In this document: positions 1-6,774 of the stretch, piece after piece
Numbering within the stretch: the first letter of the stretch is position 1
Layout of the letters: each line of letters starts with the position of its first letter
Origin: CAYFPS01 sp964345075
Lineage (GTDB): Bacteria; CAIWAD01
Direction: 5' to 3'
Assembly: GCA_964345075.1 (NCBI GenBank)
Contig: CAYFPS010000044.1
Span: 1-9,109, forward strand
Length of the DNA: 9,109 bases
Position numbers and translations under genes: made by a program
The notes under the pieces: model-generated
What the model saw: the letters and a program-made list of their open reading frames with translations, nothing else
Told to the model about the DNA's origin: nothing
Database searches by the model: none

Positions 1-26
1 TCTCGAGCGAGGAGGGCCACTCATGA
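1..26 (+). CDS. Probable 3' end of an upstream gene (partial)
   Basis: The frame starting at position 3 reads S-S-E-E-G-H-S and ends at TGA 24-26, overlapping the ATG of the next gene in an ATGA arrangement. The same 4-base overlap recurs elsewhere in this cluster, so an upstream co-transcribed gene ending here is likely. Only seven codons are visible and no function can be inferred. Confidence 0.4.
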
Positions 27-904
27 GTTTGCCCATCATTTCCGCTGACCAGCGGTTGAGCGAGAAGCGCGGCATCAAGGGCTGCATTTTCGGCAAGTCG
101 GGCATCGGCAAGACCAGCCTGCTGTGGACCTTGGACCCGGAGAACACGCTGTTCTTCGATCTGGAGGCCGGTGACCTGGCCATTGAGGGGTGGACTGGCG
201 ACAGCATCCGGCCCAAGACATGGCAAGAGTGCCGCAACTTCGCGGTCTTCATTGGCGGGCCCAACCCGGCGCTGCGCGAGGACCAGCCCTACAGCAAGGC
301 CCACTTCGACGCCGTGTGCGAACGCTTCGGAGATCCGGCAGTGCTGGCGAAGTACGAGACGGTGTTCATCGACTCCATCACAGTCGCGGGCCGCCTCTGC
401 TTCCAGTGGTGCAAGGGCCAGCCGCAGGCATTTAGCGAGCGCAACGGCAAGCCGGACATGCGCGGAGCCTACGGCCTGCACGGCCAGGAGATGATCGCCT
501 GGCTCACCCATCTGCAGCACACCCGCAACAAGAACATCTGGTTCGTCGGCATCCTCGATGAGCGGATCGACGACTTCAACCGCAAGGTGTTCGCACCCCA
601 GATCGAAGGTTCCAAAACGGGTCTGGAGCTGCCCGGCATTGTCGATCAGGTGATCTCCATGGCGGAGGTGACCGATGACGACGGCAACGGCTACCGCGCC
701 TTCATCAACCACACCCTGAATCCCTGGGGCTATCCGGCCAAAGACCGCAGCGGCCGTTTGGAAATGATCGAGGAACCGCACCTCGGTCGCCTGATGGCGA
801 AGATTCACACCCCCGTAAAACCGGCAGTGGAACGGCTTGAGTTTGGCCGCCCATCCGTATCCACCGCCGACCCTCAACCCTCTATTGAAAGTGAAGGAGT
901 TTGA
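23..904 (+). CDS. Sak4-like / AAA_24 phage ATPase (putative recombinase)
   Basis: A 293-residue P-loop ATPase. The Walker A motif is GKSGIGKT at residues 24-31, and a Walker B-like strand TVFID at 113-117 ends in the expected acidic residue. Downstream, around residues 190-212, is a segment (PQIEGSKTGLELPGIVDQV) typical of phage nucleotide-binding proteins of the AAA_24 family. Members of this family include Sak4, a RecA/Rad51-core single-strand annealing recombinase usually encoded beside an SSB. The next gene is SSB-like, which fits, so I infer a role in phage homologous pairing. The last 30 or so residues are proline/serine-rich and probably disordered. The start ATG at 23 is preceded by GGAGGG at 11-16. 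The stop lies 2 bases before the next ATG, indicating one operon. AAA_24 proteins are diverse, so the ATPase call is firm and the recombinase role is not. Confidence 0.8.
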   Translation: MSLPIISADQRLSEKRGIKGCIFGKSGIGKTSLLWTLDPENTLFFDLEAGDLAIEGWTGDSIRPKTWQECRNFAVFIGGPNPALREDQPYSKAHFDAVCERFGDPAVLAKYETVFIDSITVAGRLCFQWCKGQPQAFSERNGKPDMRGAYGLHGQEMIAWLTHLQHTRNKNIWFVGILDERIDDFNRKVFAPQIEGSKTGLELPGIVDQVISMAEVTDDDGNGYRAFINHTLNPWGYPAKDRSGRLEMIEEPHLGRLMAKIHTPVKPAVERLEFGRPSVSTADPQPSIESEGV

Positions 905-906
905 CC

Positions 907-1503
907 ATGACATCCGCCTGGAACGATTTCAACTCAGCCGACGACCAGAACAGCTTTGACCTGATTCCCAAGGGCACCTTGGTAAAGGTGCGTATGACCA
1001 TCAAGCCTGGTGGCTACGACGATCCGGCCCAGGGCTGGACTGGCGGTTACGCCACCCAAAACCAGACCACCGGCTCGGTCTATCTCAACTGCGAGTTCGT
1101 GGTGCTGGATGGTCCCTATGCCCGGCGCAAGATGTGGAGCCTGATCGGCCTGCACAGCAACAAGGGGCCCGAGTGGGCCAACATGGGCCGCGCCTTCATC
1201 AAGGGCATCCTCAACTCCGCACGCGGTCTGCACCCGCAGGACAGCTCGCCCCAGGCCCAGCAGGCCCGGCGCATCAGCGGCTTCGCCGACCTCGACGGCA
1301 TCGAGTTCGTCGGCAAGGTGGAAATGGAGAAGGACCAATACGGCGAGGACAAGAACGTCATCAAGATGGCGATCACCCCGGACCGCAAGGAGTACGCCGG
1401 AGTGATGGGCAGCGTCGCTCCGCAACCGGCACAGCAGCAGGCCCCGGCTTCTCAGCAGCAGCCTGCCGCGGCACCCGCCGGCCGTCCCAGCTGGGCACAG
1501 TAA
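907..1503 (+). CDS. DUF669-like phage protein, probable ssDNA-binding protein
   Basis: A 198-residue protein resembling the DUF669 family found beside AAA_24 ATPases in phage replication clusters. The first 165 residues are compact, beta-rich and aromatic, with a conserved-looking patch around 75-105 (WSLIGLHS, then GPEWANMGRAFIKGIL). Residues 171-198 form a tail rich in Gln, Ala and Pro, like the flexible C-terminal tails of SSB proteins, although it ends in SWAQ rather than the acidic tip of bacterial SSB. Coating ssDNA for the neighbouring ATPase is an inference from context and tail. ATG at 907 is preferred over TTG at 901 because AAGGAG at 894-899 lies 7 bases upstream of the ATG and would nearly abut the TTG. 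The stop TAA overlaps the Shine-Dalgarno sequence of the helicase gene. Confidence 0.72.
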   Translation: MTSAWNDFNSADDQNSFDLIPKGTLVKVRMTIKPGGYDDPAQGWTGGYATQNQTTGSVYLNCEFVVLDGPYARRKMWSLIGLHSNKGPEWANMGRAFIKGILNSARGLHPQDSSPQAQQARRISGFADLDGIEFVGKVEMEKDQYGEDKNVIKMAITPDRKEYAGVMGSVAPQPAQQQAPASQQQPAAAPAGRPSWAQ

Positions 1504-1515
1504 GGAGGGGCGACG

Positions 1516-3189
1516 ATGATACTCAGACCCCGCCAGAAGGTGTTCGTCGAGCGCGCTGTCCGTGCGCTCGGCGAGCACGGCAACACCCTCGGCGTCGCCC
1601 CGACCGGTGCGGGCAAGACCATCATGCTCTCCGGCGTCGCCGGGGAGTGGCTGGACGACAACGACGCCAAGGCCTGTGTGCTGGCCCATCGCGACGAGCT
1701 GACGAGCCAGAACGAGGCCAAGTTCCGCAAGGTGAATCCCGGCATCGAAACCTCCGTGTTCGATGCCCGGGAGAAATCCTGGTCCGGCCAGGCCACCTTC
1801 GCCATGGTCCAGACCCTCTCTCGCGAGGCCAACCTCAAGCGCATGCCGACAGTGGACCTGCTGGTAGTCGACGAAGCACACCACGTCGCTGCGCCTAGCT
1901 ACCGGCGAGTCATCGACCATGCCCGGGAGCGTAATCCGGAGCTGGCCGTCTTCGGCGTGACCGCCACGCCCAACCGCGGTGACCGCAAAGGGCTGCGTCC
2001 GGTGTTCAGCAACGTGGCCGATCAGATCACTCTGGGCGAGTTGATCCAATCCGGCCACCTGGTGCCGCCGCGCACCTTCGTCGTCGACGTCGGTACCCAG
2101 GGTGCGCTGTCCAGCGTGAAGCGCACCGCCGACGACTTCGATATGGCCGAGGTGGACGCCATCATGAACAAGGCGCCCATCACCGAGGCGGTCATCCGCC
2201 ACTGGAAAGAGAAGGCCGGTGACCGCAAGACGGTGGTGTTCTGCTCCACTGTCGGCCATGCCCGCAATGTTGTCGATGCCTTCCATGCCGCCGACGTTCC
2301 CGCCGTCCTCGTCCACGGCGAGTTGTCCAACAGCGAGCGCAAGGAGGCACTGGCCCAGTTCGCGCAAGGTGAGTCGCAGGTGGTGGTCAATGTCGCGGTG
2401 CTCACCGAGGGCTGGGACCACCCGCCGGCCGACTGCGTCGTCCTGCTGCGTCCCAGCTCCTTCAAGTCCACCCTGATCCAGATGATCGGTCGCGGTCTGC
2501 GCACCGTCGATCCCAACGAGTATCCGGGCGTCACCAAGACCGACTGCATCGTTCTCGACTTCGGTACCAGTACGCTGATGCACGGCTCGTTGGAACAGGA
2601 CGTCAATCTGGACGGCCGGGACTTCACTGGGGAAGCGCCTCAGAAGGAGTGTCCAGAGTGTGGTGCACAGGTACCCGCGGCATCCATGGAGTGTCCGCTC
2701 TGTGGCCACCGTTGGGAACGCGCTGAATCCAAGGGGAAAATCGAACTGACCGACTTCGTTATGTCGGAACTCGACCTGCTCAAGCGCTCCTTGTTCCGCT
2801 GGTGCGACCTGTTCGGCGACGACGGCGCGTTGATGGCCACCGGCTTCGACGCCTGGGCCGGCGTCTTCTTCCTCAATGGCCGATGGTATGGCGTTGGCGG
2901 CGGCAAGAACCTGAGAACGAACCTGCTGGCGCTCGGCGAGCGCACGGTCTGCCTTGCGGCAGCGGATGACTGGCTCAACGAGCACGAGTCGGAGGATACC
3001 GCGCTCAAGTCCCGCCGCTGGCTGAATCAGGCCGCGACCCAGCAACAACTGCGCTACTTGCCGCCCGCTTACCGTCAGGACTTCGGCCTCACCCGTTACC
3101 AGGCCTCCTGCCTGCTCGCCTTCCAGTTCAACAAGCGCGACATCCAGTCCCGGGTGTTCGGTGCGGCGGACGACAGGGAGGCGGCGTGA
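1516..3189 (+). CDS. SF2 DEAD/DEAH-box helicase with C-terminal zinc ribbon
   Basis: A 557-residue superfamily 2 helicase with its motifs in order. Motif I is PTGAGKT (29-35), motif II DEAH (119-122), motif III TAT (149-151), motif V VAVLTEGWD (293-301), and motif VI QMIGRGLR (322-329). Residues 379-396 hold two CxxC pairs (C379, C382, C393, C396), a likely structural zinc ribbon. The remaining 160 residues are of unknown function and tryptophan-rich. Phage helicases of this UvsW/RecG-like or type III restriction-like class remodel branched DNA or R-loops during replication start and recombination; which job this one does cannot be read from sequence. The start ATG sits 5 bases after AAGGAGGGG (1502-1510). 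The stop overlaps the GTG start of the next gene by 4 bases, consistent with translational coupling. Confidence 0.88.
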   Translation: MILRPRQKVFVERAVRALGEHGNTLGVAPTGAGKTIMLSGVAGEWLDDNDAKACVLAHRDELTSQNEAKFRKVNPGIETSVFDAREKSWSGQATFAMVQTLSREANLKRMPTVDLLVVDEAHHVAAPSYRRVIDHARERNPELAVFGVTATPNRGDRKGLRPVFSNVADQITLGELIQSGHLVPPRTFVVDVGTQGALSSVKRTADDFDMAEVDAIMNKAPITEAVIRHWKEKAGDRKTVVFCSTVGHARNVVDAFHAADVPAVLVHGELSNSERKEALAQFAQGESQVVVNVAVLTEGWDHPPADCVVLLRPSSFKSTLIQMIGRGLRTVDPNEYPGVTKTDCIVLDFGTSTLMHGSLEQDVNLDGRDFTGEAPQKECPECGAQVPAASMECPLCGHRWERAESKGKIELTDFVMSELDLLKRSLFRWCDLFGDDGALMATGFDAWAGVFFLNGRWYGVGGGKNLRTNLLALGERTVCLAAADDWLNEHESEDTALKSRRWLNQAATQQQLRYLPPAYRQDFGLTRYQASCLLAFQFNKRDIQSRVFGAADDREAA

Positions 3190-3530
3190 TATGTGCAGTC
3201 TGCGGACGGGAAGGACGGGGCTTCTGCTGGGTGTCGCCGCCACGACCTGGGGTGAAGCGTCAATTCAAACGCTTCTGCTCGATGCGGTGCCAGAACCTGC
3301 ACGCAAAGCGCCTCAAGGCGGGAGGTGGCGTCGTGATTGATCCCACCCACAACGAAAAGGCCGCCATGGAGGCGGTACTGCCACACCTCGGGGAGTACGT
3401 GGCATCGCTCGGAATGGATAAGCCGCTGTCGGCGTACAGCCGGGAGGAGATCCTGCAGATGGTCGACGTGGTGCTCACCGCCTACTTCGACAACCTGCGC
3501 GAACTCACACCCGAAGACGTGCCGTTCTGA
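3186..3530 (+). CDS. Small zinc-binding phage protein (DUF6511-like)
   Basis: A 114-residue protein beginning at GTG 3186, overlapping the helicase stop as GTGA. The N-terminus has CAVC (C3, C6) and then CSMRC (C31, C35), a probable treble-clef or zinc-ribbon site in a basic context (residues 20-44 are Arg/Lys-rich). After IDPTHNE the second half is helical (about 57-105), with an acidic end. The layout matches, from memory, small phage proteins of the DUF6511 family next to helicase and Cas4-like genes. No function is known. The basic zinc-binding half suggests DNA or protein contact with the neighbouring helicase or nuclease. The overlap with the preceding gene and the 9-base gap to the next place it firmly in the operon. 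Confidence 0.7.
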   Translation: MICAVCGREGRGFCWVSPPRPGVKRQFKRFCSMRCQNLHAKRLKAGGGVVIDPTHNEKAAMEAVLPHLGEYVASLGMDKPLSAYSREEILQMVDVVLTAYFDNLRELTPEDVPF

Positions 3531-3539
3531 GGGGGTGAC

Positions 3540-4298
3540 ATGCTGGATTTCAACTCTTCCGCCTCCTTCAGCGAGCGGGTGACGGGCTTTATCGACGAGG
3601 CGTTGGCCGCTGAACGGGATGCTCAGACACCGCGTGCCTATCTCGGCGCGTCCCGCCTTGGCGTCGCCTGCGACCGGGCGCTGCAGTACGAGTATTTACA
3701 GGCCCAGGTCGATCCGGGCCGCGAGTTCTCTGGAACCACACTGCGTATCTTCGAGGCGGGGCATCTGTTCGAGGATCTCGCTATCCGCTGGCTGCGGCAG
3801 GCCGGTTTCGATCTGCATACGGAGACCTCGCAAGGCGGGCAGTACGGATTCTCTGCCGCCGGTGGCCGCATCCAGGGGCATGTGGATGGCATCCTGGCCG
3901 CGGGACCGGAGTCTCTGGGGCTTGGCTACCCGGCGCTCTGGGAGTGCAAGTCGCTCAACGCCAAGTCGTGGAAGGACACGGTCAAGCGTGGTGTGACGCT
4001 CTCCAAGCCGGTCTACGCAGCGCAGATCGCGCTCTACCAGGCGTACATGGAGCCGCAGGTCCCCGGCATCAGCGAGACCTCGGCGATTTTCACCGCTATC
4101 AACAAGGACACCGCCGAACTCTATTTCGAACAGGTGCCGTTCAACGGTGAACTGGCGCAGCGCGCCTCGGACCGGGGCGTGCGCATCCTGCAGGCCTGCG
4201 ACGCCCACGAGTTGCTCCCGCGCCTGGCCAACGATCCGACCCACTACGAGTGCAAGTTCTGCCCCTGGCAGGACCGGTGCTGGGGAGGCGGGTCTTGA
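3540..4298 (+). CDS. Cas4/AddB-like PD-(D/E)XK Fe-S exonuclease
   Basis: A 252-residue nuclease. The active-site motifs of the PD-(D/E)XK fold appear in order: GHLFE (74-78), GHVDG with D116, WECKS with E135 and K137, and QIALYQAY with Q162 and Y166. Four cysteines, C44 plus C238, C241 and C247 (CxxCx5C), match the 4Fe-4S cage of Cas4 and AddB nucleases, in which one cysteine precedes the nuclease motifs and three follow. Such enzymes resect DNA ends. Here it probably makes 3' single strands for the Sak4-like and SSB-like proteins encoded upstream. No CRISPR array or other cas gene is visible, so this is a phage recombination nuclease rather than a CRISPR adaptation gene. The start ATG follows GGGGGTG at 3531-3537. 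The stop shares one base with the next ATG. Confidence 0.85.
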   Translation: MLDFNSSASFSERVTGFIDEALAAERDAQTPRAYLGASRLGVACDRALQYEYLQAQVDPGREFSGTTLRIFEAGHLFEDLAIRWLRQAGFDLHTETSQGGQYGFSAAGGRIQGHVDGILAAGPESLGLGYPALWECKSLNAKSWKDTVKRGVTLSKPVYAAQIALYQAYMEPQVPGISETSAIFTAINKDTAELYFEQVPFNGELAQRASDRGVRILQACDAHELLPRLANDPTHYECKFCPWQDRCWGGGS

Positions 4299-6475
4299 TG
4301 GCGGACAACATCGTCTGGCTCGACTTCAACGACGCGCCTGACCAGGAGGTTTCACTCGCCGAATCCAGTCTCGACGCCAAGGAATTGAAGGCGCGCCTGC
4401 TGGAACGTTTGTCGGACGTGCTGGCCTGGCTGTTTCCGAACGGCAAGACCCGCGGCAGGCAGTTCTTTATCGGCGACCTCCAGGGCAATCCTGGCAAGAG
4501 CCTGGTGGTGGAGCTCGAAGGCCCCAAGGCGGGCATGTGGATCGACTTCGCCACAGGCGAGAGCGGCGATGTTTTCGATCTTTGGGCGGTGAACCTCAAC
4601 CTGGACAGCCAGCGGCAGTTTCCGGAGCTGGTGCGCGAGATCAGCCGCTGGCTGGGCGACGCTCCACCTGCCGTGTCTCCAACGCTTCCATATAAGCCGC
4701 CGGTCGACGACCTCGGACCCTGGTCGGCCAAGTGGGACTACCACGACGGTGAGGGGCAGCTTATCGCCTGCGTCTATCGCTACGACACACCGGACGGTAA
4801 GGAGTACCGACCGTGGGACGTACAAGCACGCAAGATGCGCGCACCCAACCCGAGGCCGCTCTACAACCAGTCCGGGCTATTGAGCTCCCAGGAGGTAGTG
4901 CTGGTTGAGGGCGAGAAGGCGGCCGATGCGCTCATCCATCAGGGCATCACGGCGACCACCGCCATGAACGGTGCCAACGCGCCGGTGGACAAGACCGACT
5001 GGTCGCCGCTCAAGAGTAAGCGCGTGCTGATCTGGCCGGACAAGGATGAGGCAGGGCTCCAATACGCCGAGCGTGTGCGGGATGTGCTGCTCCGTTCAGG
5101 TGTGGCATCGGTGGCCATCCTCGAGCCGCCTTCCGACAAGCCGGAGAAATGGGACGCCTTTGACGCGGTGGCGGAAAAGATTAACGTTACCGCCTTCCTC
5201 CAATCCGCTCCGAGATCCGAGGCCCACGGTGCTCCGGGGATACCGGTGTTCAGCCTGGGGCAGCTGTTGGCGGACAAGTCCCCCATGCCCGACGATCTCA
5301 TCGAGCCCAGGGTACTGACGCCGGGCGGCATGATCGTATTCGGAGGCGCGCCCAAAGTGGGCAAGAGCGATTTCCTGCTCACCATGCTCACCCACATGGC
5401 GGCGGGCGAGCCGTTTCTGGAACTCAACCCGCCCAGGCCGCTGCGTGTCTTTTATCTGCAGGCCGAAGTGCAGTACCACTACCTGCGCGAGCGCTTTCAG
5501 GCGATGCAGCTGCCGCCGACGGTTGCAGCCAAGGCGGCAGGCAATCTCAAGGTCACGCCGCAACTCAAGTTGGTGCTCAACGACGACGGCATGGCCGAGG
5601 TAGCCCTGGCGATGAGGGGGGCCTTTGCCGAGCCGCCGTTGGATGTGCTGGTCATCGACCCGATCCGCAACGTCTTCGACGGTGGGCCGGATGGTGCGAG
5701 CGAGAATGATAACAATGCCATGCTGTTTTTCTTGCGGGAGCGTGTGGAGCGACTGCGCGACACAGTCAATCCCGAGGCGGGCGTCATCCTGGCCCACCAC
5801 ACCAAGAAGATCGGTAAGAAGCAGATCGAGGAAGATCCTTTCCTGGCGCTTTCCGGCGCGGGCAGTCTACGTGGTTATTACACCACCGGCATGCTGCTCT
5901 ACCGTCCCGATGAGAGCCGCACGGACCGCATGCTGGTGTTCGAGCTGCGCAACGGTCCGGGTCTGCCGCCCAAGCGGGTCGACAAGTCCGGCGGTCGTTG
6001 GGTCGAGCTCGATCAACACAGCGAGCGTTTGGTCAACCAGGATCATGGTGCGCGCCTGGACGCAGAGCGTTGCCGCAAGCGCGACGTGATCCTGCAGCTG
6101 ATTTTCGACGAGGCCACCGCCGGTCGGATCTACACCGCCAACCAGTTCGCCGAGGCCTTCGAGGGCCAGGCTGGGCTCGGCGCCAACCGCACCATCAACG
6201 AGCGGCTGGCCGTGCTGGCCACCAAGGGATACATCAAGTTCTTCCGCAATCCCGAAGACTACGGCTTGCCGCCGCTGACCCGCAGCAAGTTCGGCAACCT
6301 CTGCGTCGAGCAGATGACCCTGCCGGGCAAGGAGCAGGTCGACACCGAAACGGGCGAAATCACCCGCCCGCACCTGGCCGTCAAACCTACCCATTACAAA
6401 TGTCCGCAGACCGGTGCTGTGTTGCCCGTCGAAGACTCGGACGTCTGGATCTATCACGAGGAGGACCAAGCATGA
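4298..6475 (+). CDS. TOPRIM primase fused to RepA-like replicative helicase
   Basis: A 725-residue bifunctional replication protein. Residues 45-118 resemble the primase zinc-finger region (GMWIDFATGESGDVFDLW at 79-96) but lack the zinc-binding cysteines. A TOPRIM domain follows, with VEGEK (203-207, acidic E204) and WPDKDEAG (246-253, D248 and D250). Residues about 335-570 form a RecA/RepA-type (AAA_25) motor with Walker A GGAPKVGKS (349-357), FYLQAE (385-390), Walker B VLVIDP (450-455, D454) and LAHHTKK (498-504). Residues 590-650 look like a winged helix. The expected roles are primer synthesis and hexameric fork unwinding, as in other phage primase-helicases, although the motor is RepA-like rather than DnaB-like. 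An upstream in-frame GTG at 4250 would add 16 residues inside the nuclease gene. ATG 4298 is chosen because GGGGAGG (4282-4288) precedes it and it overlaps the previous stop as TGATG. Confidence 0.85.
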   Translation: MADNIVWLDFNDAPDQEVSLAESSLDAKELKARLLERLSDVLAWLFPNGKTRGRQFFIGDLQGNPGKSLVVELEGPKAGMWIDFATGESGDVFDLWAVNLNLDSQRQFPELVREISRWLGDAPPAVSPTLPYKPPVDDLGPWSAKWDYHDGEGQLIACVYRYDTPDGKEYRPWDVQARKMRAPNPRPLYNQSGLLSSQEVVLVEGEKAADALIHQGITATTAMNGANAPVDKTDWSPLKSKRVLIWPDKDEAGLQYAERVRDVLLRSGVASVAILEPPSDKPEKWDAFDAVAEKINVTAFLQSAPRSEAHGAPGIPVFSLGQLLADKSPMPDDLIEPRVLTPGGMIVFGGAPKVGKSDFLLTMLTHMAAGEPFLELNPPRPLRVFYLQAEVQYHYLRERFQAMQLPPTVAAKAAGNLKVTPQLKLVLNDDGMAEVALAMRGAFAEPPLDVLVIDPIRNVFDGGPDGASENDNNAMLFFLRERVERLRDTVNPEAGVILAHHTKKIGKKQIEEDPFLALSGAGSLRGYYTTGMLLYRPDESRTDRMLVFELRNGPGLPPKRVDKSGGRWVELDQHSERLVNQDHGARLDAERCRKRDVILQLIFDEATAGRIYTANQFAEAFEGQAGLGANRTINERLAVLATKGYIKFFRNPEDYGLPPLTRSKFGNLCVEQMTLPGKEQVDTETGEITRPHLAVKPTHYKCPQTGAVLPVEDSDVWIYHEEDQA

Positions 6476-6518
6476 ACCAACCGACAAACGCCGTCGCCTC
6501 TACCCGCGCGGGTAGTCT

Positions 6519-6687
6519 GCAAACTGGGCCAGTTTGCTGCAATCTGCAAACTGCCTGCAAACTGGAATCTAGCGAAAACAATGACTTGCGCCAGTTTGCA
6601 GTTTGCAGGGACCAGATTGCAGACACCCCCCGCAAACTGACCCGAAATCCAGCAACCGCGCAGGTTTCAGATCGATTTCCAGTTTGC
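6519..6687. repeat. GCAAACTG repeat cluster, both orientations (origin or operator candidate)
   Basis: Exact GCAAACTG occurs on the + strand at 6519-6526, 6546-6553, 6557-6564 and 6632-6639. Its complement CAGTTTGC occurs at 6530-6537, 6592-6599, 6599-6606 and 6680-6687. One-mismatch versions lie at 6539-6546 (GCAATCTG) and 6613-6620 (CAGATTGC). The first pair forms a 9-base inverted repeat with a single central base (6519-6537). Two direct copies are 11 bases apart, about one helix turn. CTGCAATCTG (6537-6546) and its complement (6613-6622) flank the inner copies, giving an overall dyad around an A-rich centre near 6571-6583. Iteron-like clusters beside a helicase gene are typical of replication origins, but an operator for a dimeric regulator would look similar. 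Confidence 0.75.
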
Positions 6688-6698
6688 ACGCAGACCCC

Positions 6699-6769
6699 CT
6701 CTCCCTACGGGAGAGAAGAGCCCCGGGGGGTGGCTCTTCATCCCGAGGAGAAGGGTGGGCTGGCCTCGG
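6699..6769. repeat. Three adjacent hairpins (REP-like palindromes)
   Basis: Three inverted repeats follow one another. CTCTCCC (6699-6705) pairs with GGGAGAG (6709-6715) around a TAC loop. AAGAGCC (6716-6722) pairs with GGCTCTT (6732-6738) around a GC-rich loop. CCGAGG (6744-6749) pairs with CCTCGG (6764-6769). The CCCTCTCCC/GGGAGAG style resembles intergenic palindromes common in Pseudomonas and Xanthomonas relatives. No T-run follows any of them, so they are not obvious terminators. They end 5 bases before the RuvC domain ATG and could hide or expose its translation start. Confidence 0.55.
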
Positions 6770-6774
6770 CCTGC

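Larger units (their letters stand above)
6476..6774 (+). other. Probable non-coding spacer; formally open in the RuvC frame
   Basis: This 299-base stretch lies between the primase-helicase stop and the first methionine of the RuvC-like domain. It is open in the downstream frame from ATG 6472, which overlaps the previous stop as ATGA and has GAGGAGG upstream, so a 101-residue N-terminal extension is formally possible. Against coding, GC at third positions is about 56% by hand count, versus about 78% in the first 40 codons of the RuvC domain. The predicted peptide is cysteine- and glutamine-rich with no fold signature. The repeated DNA word falls in two different codon phases, so it repeats as DNA and not as peptide. 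The stretch holds the GCAAACTG cluster and three hairpins described separately. Confidence 0.6.

Noticed and set aside
901..906. A TTG start two codons before the SSB-like ATG.
   Set aside because: The Shine-Dalgarno AAGGAG at 894-899 would be only one base from this TTG, against 7 bases for ATG 907.
934..3243. A 769-codon open frame on the reverse strand opposite the SSB-like and helicase genes.
   Set aside because: The forward genes carry clear family motifs and Shine-Dalgarno sites. The reverse product has no recognisable motifs and is the usual mirror of GC-rich codon bias.
4250..4297. A GTG start giving the primase-helicase 16 extra residues.
   Set aside because: It lies inside the Cas4-like gene without a Shine-Dalgarno. 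ATG 4298 has GGGGAGG upstream and a one-base stop/start overlap.
3540..4298. A CRISPR-Cas adaptation locus suggested by the Cas4-like protein.
   Set aside because: No regularly spaced 20-40-base repeats and no cas1, cas2 or effector genes are present; the neighbours are phage recombination genes.
5998..6471. A much longer RuvC frame (414 residues) starting inside the primase-helicase gene.
   Set aside because: The first 158 codons are an out-of-phase shadow of the primase-helicase coding sequence.
6519..6687. A CRISPR-like or tRNA-related explanation for the GCAAACTG repeats.
   Set aside because: Units are only 8 bases long, lie in both orientations with irregular spacing, and have no spacers of even length or cloverleaf folding.
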